From the NCBI GenBank assembly GCA_027046245.1, contig JALTZJ010000017.1:1-64000 (forward strand): DNA of 64,000 nucleotides. The letters are read 5' to 3'. The notes beneath the pieces were generated by a model that ran no database searches, was not told the DNA's origin, and saw only the letters and a list, made by a program, of their open reading frames with translations. The position numbers were made by a program, and so were the translations under genes. This document shows positions 34,865-42,669 of this stretch, one piece after another. Source of the stretch: Acidilobaceae archaeon (GTDB lineage: Archaea; Thermoproteota; Thermoprotei_A; Sulfolobales; Acidilobaceae). Each line of letters starts with the position of its first letter. The stretch's first letter is position 1.

Positions 34865-35998
34865 TTGCCGGGCGATACTGCGTCTAGGAAGCTCGAGCAT
34901 CTCCGCATGGTCGCGAGGTCTGGCGTTGAGAGTAGGGAGGCTACGTTGCTTGAATACGTTAGGATTGTTCATAGGGCTGCTCCGCAGCTAGATCTAGAGG
35001 ATGTTAGGCTTGACATCGAATTCTGTGGTGGGAGGCTTCGTGCTCCTCTGATGATTACTGGTATGACTGGTGGGCATCCTGATGTTGCTTGGGTTAATGC
35101 GGAGCTTGCTAGGGTTGCTGAGGAGCTGGGTATTGCTCTTGGGGTTGGTAGTCAGAGGGCTGCTATTGAGAAGCCTGAGCTTGAGGATACGTTTAGGGTT
35201 GCTAGGAAGGCTGCTCCTGGGGCCTTTATAGTTGCTAATCTTGGGGCGCCGCAGCTAAGCCTGGGTTATGGCGTGGATGAGGTGGAGAGGGCTGTATCGA
35301 TGATTGAGGCCGACGCTGTGGCTATTCATTTTAATCCTGGTCAGGAGGCTTTCCAGGACGAGGGTGATCCCTACTTCTCTGGCGTCGTGGAGAGGATTGC
35401 TGAGATAGTTGATAGGGTGGGAGTCCCGGTTATAGTGAAGGAGGTTGGCACTGGGCTTTCCCGTGAAGTAGTAGCGGAGCTTCATGCTATTGGCGTTAGG
35501 TGCTTTGACGTTGCTGGGCTAGGGGGTACTAATTGGATTAAGATTGAGGTCTTGAGGAGTAGGGAGCGTCATGGTGAGGCCTTGAAGCCTGCGGGCCCGC
35601 TTCAGGATTACTGGGGTAACCCTACCGCTATCGCTGTCATGGAGGCTCGTGTTGCTGCTCCTGAGGCGTATATAGTTGGAAGCGGGGGTGTTAGGAACGG
35701 GCTTGACGCGGCTAAGGTTATTGCTTTGGGTGCAGACGTTGCTGGTCTTGCTCTTCCGGCGCTCAGGGCCTTGATGAGCGGTGGCCGCGACGGTGTTAAG
35801 CGGCTCTTGGAGTCTATTATCTATCAGGTCAAGGTTGCTGCTTTCCTTGCTGGAGAGCCCTGGGTTTTGGGTCTTTGGCGTGCTCCCCTGATTGTGTGGG
35901 GTAGGCTCTTCTGGGAGGCCGAAGAGAGGGGTATCAATGTTAAAGAATACATCAATATTAGGAGGTTAGAGGCCCTCGCGCATAGGCTGGGGGTGTAG
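34865..35998 (+). CDS. fni: Isopentenyl-diphosphate isomerase, type 2 (FMN)
   Basis: Interconverts IPP and DMAPP for isoprenoid lipid synthesis, using reduced FMN. 377 residues with a TIM barrel: LMITGMTGGHPDVA, GVGSQRAAIE, AVAIHFNPGQEAFQDEGD, VIVKEVGTGLSRE, VAGLGGTNWIKIE and GSGGVRNGLDAAK. The TTG at 34865 is 8 nt after GGGGGGTGA. An ATG at 34858 is out of frame. The GGPP synthase gene begins 9 nt after its stop. Confidence 0.95.
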   Translation: MPGDTASRKLEHLRMVARSGVESREATLLEYVRIVHRAAPQLDLEDVRLDIEFCGGRLRAPLMITGMTGGHPDVAWVNAELARVAEELGIALGVGSQRAAIEKPELEDTFRVARKAAPGAFIVANLGAPQLSLGYGVDEVERAVSMIEADAVAIHFNPGQEAFQDEGDPYFSGVVERIAEIVDRVGVPVIVKEVGTGLSREVVAELHAIGVRCFDVAGLGGTNWIKIEVLRSRERHGEALKPAGPLQDYWGNPTAIAVMEARVAAPEAYIVGSGGVRNGLDAAKVIALGADVAGLALPALRALMSGGRDGVKRLLESIIYQVKVAAFLAGEPWVLGLWRAPLIVWGRLFWEAEERGINVKEYINIRRLEALAHRLGV

Positions 35999-36006
35999 AT
36001 GGGGAC

Positions 36007-37026
36007 ATGCCCTGGGAGAGGCTGACCTCTGAGGCGTTAAAGTATGCTAGGGTAGTGGACCATTATGTCTATGACTCTCTCGGGATCAGCCCTGACAGGC
36101 TCAGGGAGTCTAGTCTCCACCTCTTCAGGGCTGGGGGTAAGAGGGTTAGGCCGCTGATAGCGTTCCTAACGGCTAGGATGCTTGGCGGCGTTGAGGCCGA
36201 GTCCCGTGCGGTTCCCCTTGCTAGCTCTATAGAAGTTGCTCATACTTTCACGCTTATACACGACGATATTATGGATCAGGATGACTATAGGAGGGGTGTG
36301 CCCACGGTTCATAAGAGCTACGGCGTTGACTGGGCTATCCTGGCTGGCGACCTCCTCCATGCTCTTGCTTATAAGATGGTTACTGAGAGCGTCGAGCGGG
36401 GCCTCACGGTTGAGGGGGTCTACAGGGCTCTAAGGGCTCTGAGCGTCGCGGCGGTAAACGTGAGCAGGGGCCAGGCTTATGATATGCAGTTCGAGGAAAC
36501 CTGGGATGTCACTCCCCAGGATTACCTTGACATGGTTAGACTAAAGACTGGAGCATTGATGGAGGCAGCTGCCAGGATGGGTGCGGTAGCGGCGGGGGCC
36601 GGCTACGAGGTCGAGGCCCTTATGGGCGAGTACGGCGTGTTCGTGGGCGTAGCATTTCAGATAAGGGATGACATACTGGGCATTTACGGTGATCCAAAGG
36701 TTACAGGGAAGCCTGTATACAATGATTTGAGGCGGGGCAAGAAGACGATACTAGTCCTTAAAGCGCTCGAGGTCTTGGCCAGGGAGAAGGGGGCTGAGGC
36801 GGCGGAGGAGTTCAAGAGCATGGTAGGCCCTCAGGCTTCCGAGGAAGAACTGCGGAGAGCAGCCGAGATTATCCAGGAAACGGGTGCTCTCAGCTATGCT
36901 GAAAAGCTCGCAAAGAGTTATAGTGAGAGGGCACGCAGGATTCTGGCAAAGCTGCCTGCTGTTGACGAGGAGGCCAGGAGCCTTCTCGACGAGCTTGCCG
37001 TGTTCGTCGTTGAGAGGGAGAAGTAG
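36007..37026 (+). CDS. Polyprenyl (geranylgeranyl-type) diphosphate synthase
   Basis: Builds the C20 or longer chain for archaeal membrane ethers. 339 residues. First aspartate-rich motif LIHDDIMDQDDYRRG, second QIRDDILGIYGD, with GGKRVRPL and GDLLHALAYKMV between. The chain length cannot be fixed from sequence alone, but short-chain GGPP synthase is usual beside fni in archaea. Translation is probably coupled to fni (9-nt gap). Confidence 0.94.
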   Translation: MPWERLTSEALKYARVVDHYVYDSLGISPDRLRESSLHLFRAGGKRVRPLIAFLTARMLGGVEAESRAVPLASSIEVAHTFTLIHDDIMDQDDYRRGVPTVHKSYGVDWAILAGDLLHALAYKMVTESVERGLTVEGVYRALRALSVAAVNVSRGQAYDMQFEETWDVTPQDYLDMVRLKTGALMEAAARMGAVAAGAGYEVEALMGEYGVFVGVAFQIRDDILGIYGDPKVTGKPVYNDLRRGKKTILVLKALEVLAREKGAEAAEEFKSMVGPQASEEELRRAAEIIQETGALSYAEKLAKSYSERARRILAKLPAVDEEARSLLDELAVFVVEREK

Positions 37027-37060
37027 TGGCTGAGTCGGAAGTGGAGAGGGAGGCCCGGTA

Positions 37061-37582
37061 TTGAGCATTGGTGAAGAGTATAGGCCTGAGGACTACAGGT
37101 TCCCCGAGCTCTACATAGAAGGTTGGAGCGGCCCTAAAGAGATAGAGGTAGACCCGGAACACCGTGTCTACAGGAGGAGGCCTAAGGGCTCAGGGATAAG
37201 GATGGGGCTAGCCCCCTACGAGCAGGCACTACCCCAAGTCCTAGACCTCGTAGAGGCAACGCCGAAACGGGCCGCAGCCATTATAATACCGTGGGAGAAG
37301 GGCAGGGCACTGCTACTCTTGCCCGGTGACAGGCTTGAATTCATAGAGGCGCGAGGCAGCCAAGTTAACTTCGTCAGCCTTGAAGGTAGAAGGGTGAGGG
37401 AGAGGAGCGTCCTAGCGTATATCTTAACTGGCAAAGGTGAGACTAGAACCCTGAGGGCAGGCACCGAGGGTACGGTCGCGCTCATAGCCTGGATGCCGGG
37501 GGAGGATGCAGACCGCTACATATACGTCATAGTAAGGGAGCCCCGCTGGCTAAAGCCGGAGGAGCGGGAGACGCAAGAATAG
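37061..37582 (+). CDS. Uncharacterised protein downstream of GGPP synthase
   Basis: 173 residues. The N-terminal third is charged and proline-rich (EEYRPEDYRFPELYIEG); the rest reads as a beta-rich domain (AAAIIIPWEKGRALLLLPGD, FVSLEGRRVRERSVLAYIL, TVALIAWMPGEDADRYIYVI). It follows the prenyl synthase by 34 nt with GGAGAGGGAGG before its TTG start, so it is likely part of that operon. No family recognised. Confidence 0.6.
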   Translation: MSIGEEYRPEDYRFPELYIEGWSGPKEIEVDPEHRVYRRRPKGSGIRMGLAPYEQALPQVLDLVEATPKRAAAIIIPWEKGRALLLLPGDRLEFIEARGSQVNFVSLEGRRVRERSVLAYILTGKGETRTLRAGTEGTVALIAWMPGEDADRYIYVIVREPRWLKPEERETQE

Positions 37583-37998
37583 CGCTCCTCTCCGGCGGCA
37601 AGGACTCGCTTTACGTGGCGATACAGCACTAGCCCCCAGACCTAGGCCTAGTCCTACTCCACGAATTCCTCAGGTCCAGCCCCCACCTAGTAAACCTCAA
37701 ACACACTCTAAAAACCCTCACACTCACTGGGATCCCCGCGGCAGTGACAAGACTCCCCAAGGGCAGAGAGACGATTGCCACAATAGAATTATTGAGAGGA
37801 CTTGGCGTCACAGAGCTAGTAGCGGAGGACGTCTACATAGAGAACCACCTACACTATATGGAGAGGGTGGCGTCAGAAGCCGGAGCCAGGCTGAGAGGAG
37901 CCTCTAATGGGCGCGGACCCCGAGGAGCTAAACTACATAGGATCATAAAGTCAGGGGTTAACCCCGAGGCCCAGCGTGGCCGAACACATACACACTAG
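37576..37998 (+). pseudogene. Decayed PP-loop ATPase of the Dph6 (diphthine-ammonia ligase) type
   Basis: The ATP-pyrophosphatase signature is intact: RIALLSGGKDSLYVAIQH. It is then broken by an in-frame TAG at 37630-37632. The same frame resumes with GLVLLHEFLRSSPHLVNL, RGLGVTELVAEDVYIENHL and YMERVASEAGARLR. A shift is then needed to read EPLMGADPEEL, matching the family EPLWGxDPEEL, and another shift to read RIIKSGVNP. No ATG, GTG or TTG precedes the motif in frame. A stop, two frameshifts and a missing start indicate an inactive gene; the family C-terminal part is shortened or lost. Confidence 0.8.
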
Positions 37999-38060
37999 AG
38001 GCTACCATAGTGCTCAGGCTAAAGTAGCCGGGAAACTCCCGAAGCTCTACTAGAGAATAG

Positions 38061-38143
38061 GGAGCAGTGATGAGTGGTGACGGCTGCGAGCCCCCAAGGA
38101 ATAATGAGGGGGCTGTGAGCATATGTCACCCTCGCTGAGCCCC
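38061..38143 (+). ncRNA. Weak box C/D-like element with hairpin
   Basis: Box C GTGATGA (38067-38073), box C'-like ATAATGA (38101-38107) and box D CTGA (38135-38138), with short flanking complementarity (GGAGC and GCCCC region). The C' to D distance is longer than normal. A 7-bp hairpin AGCCCCC/GGGGGCT (38089-38095 with 38108-38114) competes. No rRNA match was recognised. It lies between the dph6-like pseudogene and tRNA-Arg. Confidence 0.25.
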
Positions 38144-38206
38144 TCCCCTAAACACTTGAACCCTTAAACCCTCTAGGAGTCCTCATGATTCACGCACAGG
38201 GAGAAG

Positions 38207-38284
38207 GGGCCCGTAGCTCAGCCAGGATAGAGCGTCGGCCTGCGGAGCCGAAGGTCCCGGGTTCAAATCCCGGCGGGCCCGCCA
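38207..38284 (+). tRNA. tRNA-Arg (anticodon GCG)
   Basis: Full cloverleaf: acceptor GGGCCCG with CGGGCCC, D stem GCTC/GAGC, anticodon stem TCGGC/GCCGA, loop CTGCGGA (anticodon GCG, reads CGC), T arm CCGGG-TTCAAAT-CCCGG. Discriminator G is followed by an encoded CCA (38282-38284). No intron. The 3' half, from the anticodon stem on, is partly repeated at 39242-39275, which marks it as an integration site. Confidence 0.97.
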
Positions 38285-38427
38285 CCAGACCCCACAAAAT
38301 CATCACAAAGTTATGTGTAAGATATATCTGTATATATCTGTATCCGAGACCGCGGAACGAAGCCATAGCCCTTCGCAGGATTGATAATCGCTTAGGTATC
38401 TATTTAGTAGGCATTAATTTCTGTGTG

Positions 38428-38899
38428 TTAGGGGATTACTTTTAGCCACGGTAGTCGTTTGAAGTCCTAGTCGAAGGTTGCGATCACGCTTATACTGTAG
38501 TGTTTGCATGTTGCCGCTATTAAGGCGTCATTTGGTAGGAGCCCGTGTTTGGTTGCTATATTGCTGGCTTCTCTGACTACCTCAAGGGTTATGGGAAGGT
38601 ATACAAGTTTATTTTCCCGCTGGAGCCCGCCTAAGAAAGCCTTGGAGTATCGTGTAACCCTCAAGTATATCGCGGTCAAGCATAGCTATCTTAGATTTCA
38701 TGTCATAGAACTTGTATTGGCCATACTTATCAGTATATAGTAGCTTCAGGATGTTGAAGGCTACTTCACTATAAACTATAGAGTTAACTGTTAGGCGTTG
38801 AGCCCCTTCTATAATACCTCTAGCCTGGAGGTCCCCGGTTAGATAGTGTAGTATAGCGCTACTATCGAGAAATATGGCCTCGCTCGGAGATGTGTTCAT
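38428..38899 (-). pseudogene. vapC: VapC-type PIN toxin, broken by a frameshift and a stop
   Basis: First part in one frame: EAIFLDSSAILHYLTGD and NSIVYSEVAFNILK (PIN acidic residues D and E). The second part is in another frame: LPITLEVVREASNIA and HGLLPNDALIAATCKHYSI, ending VIATFD. The shift falls within about 38609-38680. After VIATFD comes an in-frame TAG (38467-38469), then DFKRLPWLKVIP, the expected C-terminus, then TAA (38428-38430). TAG probably replaced GAG (Glu). The ATG start overlaps the antitoxin gene by 38 bp, the usual VapBC layout. Confidence 0.85.
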
Positions 38900-39083
38900 A
38901 GTACTCCTCCTCTTTTATAAATTCCGACTCTTTCACCTTCACTATGCCGAAGAACCTCCTCAACCCGCTCTTACCTGAGACCTCCCTAACTTCCAGAATA
39001 ACCTCTACACCATCCTCCAGCTCAAGGGGCTCTAGTGGCTTGAGTATGCCCCTCTCATATCTTGCCCTAACTACCTTAGACAA
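38862..39083 (-). CDS. Antitoxin of the DUF104 / AF2212-like family
   Basis: 73 residues. KVVRARYERGILKPLEPLEL followed by EDGVEVILEV is the hallmark of DUF104 antitoxins that pair with PIN toxins in archaea. The C-terminal tail (EFIKEEEYYEHISERG) would bind the toxin. TTG start. The gene is intact although its partner VapC is broken, so it may be maintained only by chance or may control other PIN toxins (inference). Confidence 0.85.
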   Translation of the reverse strand: MSKVVRARYERGILKPLEPLELEDGVEVILEVREVSGKSGLRRFFGIVKVKESEFIKEEEYYEHISERGHISR

Positions 39084-39432
39084 TGCAGATCCCTATGACG
39101 TATAGAGGACTTGTAGCCTCTAAGGTTTTATCCTTTTAGATGTTGCACTATTATCAATAGTAAACCTCCTATATGCTTATCATGCTGGAGTAGACGTTGC
39201 ATCACGCTATGCACTCATGCAACATGGGTTCTTATAGCTTGGGCCTGCGGAGCCGAAGGTCCAGGGTTCAAATTCAGGCAGTTAGGAGGAGTAGAGGCAT
39301 AGGTTTTAGCGCGGTTAGCTTCGGCGTCGCCTGATAATGTGTCTCGTCCCACCTTCCCTGCCTGGAGGCCGGGGTTTCCTGTTTAGGGCTACCCGCGGTT
39401 TCCTCACCGGCGGTGTTTCCCCCTCTATCCCT
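39084..39432. other. Gene-free stretch around the attachment remnant
   Basis: 349 bp without a gene. Besides the tRNA fragment it holds an inverted repeat TGTTGCA (39141-39147) / TGCAACA (39218-39224), just left of the fragment. To the right, 39370-39420 has three short GTTTCC-like repeats, too irregular to be a CRISPR. Confidence 0.45.
39242..39275 (+). repeat. Partial tRNA-Arg copy (attachment-site remnant)
   Basis: 34 bp matching tRNA-Arg positions 38237-38270 with two mismatches (the first 21 bases are identical). It begins at the anticodon stem and runs into the T arm, then diverges, so it cannot form a tRNA. Same orientation as the tRNA, 1005 bp downstream. Confidence 0.8.
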
Positions 39433-39720
39433 CTATACTATGTCTAGCCCGAAGTCTAGTAGTACTTTCTTTAGTCTGCGTAGCTCTCTTAGTAGATCTA
39501 GGCCTTTCCTTGTTATTGTTGCTGTCCTAGTCTTGGGGTTGGTGCCAGCCTCTCTTACTTCTACTAGTCCCTTCTCTTCTAGGCTTTGGAGGATGGGGGC
39601 TAGTCTGTCGTAGGGTAGATTAGCATATGTTGCTAGTCTTGTTGGTGGCATGGGGCCTTCCTCTGCTAGCGCTTCTAGTATATCCATTACTATTTCTATG
39701 CGGCTTCTCCTTCTCGGCAC
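39433..39720 (-). CDS. Winged-helix transcription regulator
   Basis: 95 residues. SRIEIVMDILEALAEEGPMP leads to the helix-turn-helix PTRLATYANLPYDRLAPILQ and recognition helix, a wing (LVEVREAGTNPKTRTATIT) and a C-terminal helix that probably dimerises. It resembles small crenarchaeal ArnR/PadR-like regulators. Last gene of the leftward Met/His-rich export cluster, 6 nt after the membrane protein gene, so a role as its local regulator is likely (inference). Confidence 0.8.
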   Translation of the reverse strand: MPRRRSRIEIVMDILEALAEEGPMPPTRLATYANLPYDRLAPILQSLEEKGLVEVREAGTNPKTRTATITRKGLDLLRELRRLKKVLLDFGLDIV

Positions 39721-39726
39721 TGGCCA

Positions 39727-40272
39727 TCACTTCCCCCGGGCGGGTCTGGGCGTGTATGCTATGGAGAGGCTGATAGCTGCCGCTGCTCTGAGGGTTTCCC
39801 CTGCTACTAGCAGTATCGCTGATTCTGGTGCTGGTATTAGGAGGAGGCTTGCAAGGCGGGTGGTGTGTCCTATAGCGTAGAGTGTGCTGGCGATGCGAGC
39901 TGCTCCACGGAATGCTAATGCGCCTCCTAGGCTTGCAGCTAGTGCTGCGGCGTCTGCCGTTGCTGGGAGGAATGCGAGGGGTAGCGATGCCATCACGGCA
40001 CTCTTTCCGGTTTTAACTAGTTCTAGGATTATGAGTCCCGCCGCCGTGAAGGCTGCTGAAGCGATGTAGAGGGTGAAGGCCTCTCTATCAGGAGCTAGGG
40101 GGGCTAGTCCTGCTGCTAAGTGGCCTATTGATAGGGCTGTGAAAGCCGCTGCGGGGTCCCGCGGCGAGTCTAGGATCCTAGCGAGCCTTGTTATCTGCAG
40201 TGCTATGTAGGCCAGTGTAGCTGCCGCCGCTAGGTTTACTAGGAGTAGAAGGGCCTCTAGGGCTCCTGCCAC
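39727..40272 (-). CDS. Multi-pass membrane protein of unknown function
   Basis: About 181 residues, nearly all hydrophobic, with five or six predicted membrane helices (for example LEALLLLVNLAAAATLAYIA, AFTLYIASAAFTAAGLIILE, SLPLAFLPATADAAALAASL). The GTG at 40272 has GGAGG just upstream and overlaps the preceding gene by 16 bp; an ATG at 40350 would give a polar, Trp-rich leader and is less likely. No transporter motif recognised. Clustered with two Met/His-rich exported proteins. Confidence 0.6.
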   Translation of the reverse strand: MAGALEALLLLVNLAAAATLAYIALQITRLARILDSPRDPAAAFTALSIGHLAAGLAPLAPDREAFTLYIASAAFTAAGLIILELVKTGKSAVMASLPLAFLPATADAAALAASLGGALAFRGAARIASTLYAIGHTTRLASLLLIPAPESAILLVAGETLRAAAAISLSIAYTPRPARGK

Positions 40273-40850
40273 CAGCCTCCACCCCGGCCCGGCATATCCG
40301 GCATGCCATGCCCGGGTCCATGACCGCCCCAGCGTGGCATACCCTCCCATTCATCGAGGGGGTCTGCATAAGCTAGCACCACGTTCTCTCCGCCGACTTT
40401 CAATGATAGCTTGTAGGCAACAAGGATCTGCACCCGGCCGAGACCGGGCATGAAGGCCTCCGCCGGTCTACCCTCGGCCGAGACGTAGCTGGCCTTTGAT
40501 AGTAGCTGCATTACTTGCATGGGATGAAGCTGCTGTTCTCCGCCTTCTACGATCCACACACCGGGAGCTGGCATCAACACGTAACCTGAAACCTCGACAA
40601 TACTCATGTGCATATGACTGGCTACAAGCCGTGGCTCACCCTCTACCTTAATGTAGCCCAGCTCGTAAGTGCTCCGCGACACTGCCTTCGCCAGGCCCCT
40701 TAGAGGAGTATCTATCTGCTCCCCTGTCAGAGGGGCTGCTACATCGTATGCTGGCGGCTCCTCTTCTGGGTAGACGGCGTAAGCCGCCATTGTTATCGAC
40801 AGTGCTATTCCTAGAACAATAAGCGATATAATGGAAAGTCTTTGCATCAT
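40257..40850 (-). CDS. Exported or anchored protein with Met/His/Gly-rich tail
   Basis: About 197 residues. An N-terminal signal or anchor helix (LSIISLIVLGIALSITMAAY) is followed by an outer domain. SHMHMSIVEVSG and LHPMQVMQLLSKAS contain paired Met and His. The C-terminus is rich in G, H, M and W (RWGGHGPGHGMPDMPGRGG). The ATG at 40850 follows GAGG. The HPMxVMxxL motif recurs in the upstream neighbour, suggesting related domains. Met/His-rich outer proteins often bind copper or silver; that role is inference. Confidence 0.6.
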   Translation of the reverse strand: MMQRLSIISLIVLGIALSITMAAYAVYPEEEPPAYDVAAPLTGEQIDTPLRGLAKAVSRSTYELGYIKVEGEPRLVASHMHMSIVEVSGYVLMPAPGVWIVEGGEQQLHPMQVMQLLSKASYVSAEGRPAEAFMPGLGRVQILVAYKLSLKVGGENVVLAYADPLDEWEGMPRWGGHGPGHGMPDMPGRGGGWWQEP

Positions 40851-41016
40851 AGTACCTCGACTCCCCCTTCTACACCCACAGAGGCCACCCACCTACTCTA
40901 CTCTTTCCCCTTCCTTTTCCCTGTTTGCATACTGCTATCCTTCATATCTGCAAAGGCGACTCTGTAACAGTAAAATAATATTGAAATAAAATGAGGGATT
41001 TAATTAATGAATGCGT

Positions 41017-41793
41017 TTAGCCGTGGCTGCGGCCGCGGCGTCTCTCGTCGCCCCTATGATCTTCTCCGGGCTGCGGGCTTCCCATGTCATCGCTGCCTTG
41101 CGGTTCATGGTCTTCACCCATTACGGTGTCTTCCATTAGGCTGCTCATCACTAGCATTGGGTGCTTGTACTCCTTGCCGTCAACTATTAATCCTAGCATT
41201 ACTGTCTCCATACCACTCATTTCATCCTCGTGGCCTCCGCGGCTCATATACCCGTAGCCCATGCCATCCATTCCTTCGCCTTCACCGTGGCCCGTCATAT
41301 CGTCCATCGGCATCTCGGCTGCTAGCACCGTTACCTCCGTGCCCTCCTCTAGGCTAGCGGCTATCCATGGGCCGAAGACTAGTGCTCCTGTCTCTGAGTC
41401 AACGTAGACTCCTATCACTTTCACCGCTATAGTCTCGCCCTCGCTAGTCTCTACTAGTAGCTCCATGCCCTGGGCGTCGAAGCCCGCTACAATGCCGTTA
41501 ATCTCAACGATATCAATCTCTTCGATCATACCGTCCTCCATCCAGCAGCCTCCTGGGCCTCCTCCCATGCCAAAGCCGGGGCCTCCCTGGAAGGGGCCTA
41601 CTCCCATTCCGCTACCCATGCCGCGGCCCATGCCCTGGGGCCCCTGAGCCGCTGGAGCTCCTGGAGACGCTAGTGGCTCCTCGCCTCCGTGGCCTGCGCC
41701 TGCGAGGGCGTATACCGCTCCTATCGCGACGAGTGCTGCCACCACGAAGGCGGCAACACCTATTAAGGTATTACTTGAGGGCATCTTACTCAT
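41017..41793 (-). CDS. Exported Met/Gly/Asp/His-rich protein
   Basis: 258 residues. N-terminal membrane/signal helix (LIGVAAFVVAALVAIGAVYA), a Gly/Met-rich linker (GRGMGSGMGVGPFQGG), then a small beta domain (VEINGIVAGFDAQGMELLV, EGTEVTVLAAEMPM). A second Met/His/Asp-rich stretch follows (MDDMTGHGEGEGMDGMGYG), then KEYKHPMLVMSSLMEDTVMG and a charged tail. HPMxVMxxL is shared with the next gene. Possible metal buffer at the cell surface (inference). First gene of the leftward cluster. Confidence 0.6.
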   Translation of the reverse strand: MSKMPSSNTLIGVAAFVVAALVAIGAVYALAGAGHGGEEPLASPGAPAAQGPQGMGRGMGSGMGVGPFQGGPGFGMGGGPGGCWMEDGMIEEIDIVEINGIVAGFDAQGMELLVETSEGETIAVKVIGVYVDSETGALVFGPWIAASLEEGTEVTVLAAEMPMDDMTGHGEGEGMDGMGYGYMSRGGHEDEMSGMETVMLGLIVDGKEYKHPMLVMSSLMEDTVMGEDHEPQGSDDMGSPQPGEDHRGDERRRGRSHG

Positions 41794-41850
41794 CCCCTCC
41801 CGCTGATCTCCAAGTATGAAAGGAGGTGTAACCCCGTTAATAGGGGAGAC

Positions 41851-42519
41851 TCACAATTCGTGAGTGCCGCGGGAGAGTAAGCTGATAGTGCTTCTAAGGT
41901 TTCCAGCCTCTTTGTCTAGCGTCGTCTCGGGCCCATGACCTGGTAGCAGTAAGCTGCCTGTGGGAGCTTCTCTTAGGAGCCTCTCAATGCTCCATGCCAG
42001 CATAGTGGGAGAACCGCCGGGTATGTCGCTCCTCCCAACACCGCCTTTGAAGACTAGGTCTCCCGTGAATATGATACCCCTACCCCTATCTATGTAAATC
42101 AAGTGATCGGGACTATGACCAGGAGTATACATTGCTTCTAGGGAAGCTCTACCCACCTCCACAATAGAACCGTCACTCAAGGGTAAGCTAACATTGAACT
42201 CTTCTACCTTGGCATCGATGCCCATGCTTCTAGCCCAGGAGGCGAATCTAACAGCCCAAGAAGCTGCCTCAGGATGGCCTCCAATAGGGTAGCCTGCTGC
42301 TTGTAGACAAGGAACCCCGGCAACATGGTCGAAATGGCCATGGGTTATAAGCACTATACCATCACGACAGTCTAGATCCTGTATCGTCTTCCACACGGTA
42401 CTGCAATCTCCAGGATCCACCACTATGCACTTACCGCTACCGGCATCCACAACGTAAGTGTTTACTGTTAGTTCGCCTACCGTTAGACGCCATACACCGC
42501 CAACTACTTCCGCTAGCAA
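41851..42519 (-). CDS. Metallo-beta-lactamase-fold hydrolase (glyoxalase II-like)
   Basis: 222 residues. The zinc motif is THGHFDHVAG (H60, H62, D64, H65). Further ligands are in YTPGHSPDH, FTGDLVF and LLPGHGPET, the order of glyoxalase II and persulfide-dioxygenase relatives. It is shorter than true glyoxalase II, which has a C-terminal helical domain, so a general thioester or phosphoester hydrolase is possible. The TTG start is in an A/T-rich context. Confidence 0.88.
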   Translation of the reverse strand: MLAEVVGGVWRLTVGELTVNTYVVDAGSGKCIVVDPGDCSTVWKTIQDLDCRDGIVLITHGHFDHVAGVPCLQAAGYPIGGHPEAASWAVRFASWARSMGIDAKVEEFNVSLPLSDGSIVEVGRASLEAMYTPGHSPDHLIYIDRGRGIIFTGDLVFKGGVGRSDIPGGSPTMLAWSIERLLREAPTGSLLLPGHGPETTLDKEAGNLRSTISLLSRGTHEL

Positions 42520-42669
42520 ATTTAAGTCCCCCCGAAGAGTCGCTCCACGCTACACTGCTACCCTTACTTAGAGAGGGAGGAAGATGATGAATTAGCTCTC
42601 TGTCACACGATTAACTTTAATGGTGACTTCAAGTGAATCCCTATTTTTACTGCGCGATCTCGGGGGTCG

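Larger units (their letters stand above)
38207..39275 (+). mobile_element. Remnant of a tRNA-integrated element (about 1 kb)
   Basis: The segment is bounded by tRNA-Arg on the left and by a 34-bp direct copy of its anticodon-to-T-arm region on the right, the pattern left by tyrosine-recombinase integration in a tRNA gene. It is more A/T-rich than its surroundings. It contains only a toxin-antitoxin pair in which the toxin is broken. No integrase gene remains, so the element is probably a deleted relic. Confidence 0.65.

Noticed and set aside
37576-38899. In-frame TAG in two neighbouring genes as a sign of TAG recoding (pyrrolysine-like)
   Set aside because: Both genes also carry frameshifts, one lacks a start codon, and intact genes in the window end normally in TAG.
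39360-39425. CRISPR-like repeats (GTTTCC motifs)
   Set aside because: Only three very short, irregularly spaced matches, no repeat-spacer structure and no cas genes in the window.
42584-42590. Another box C (ATGATGA)
   Set aside because: No D or D' box at a sensible distance follows.
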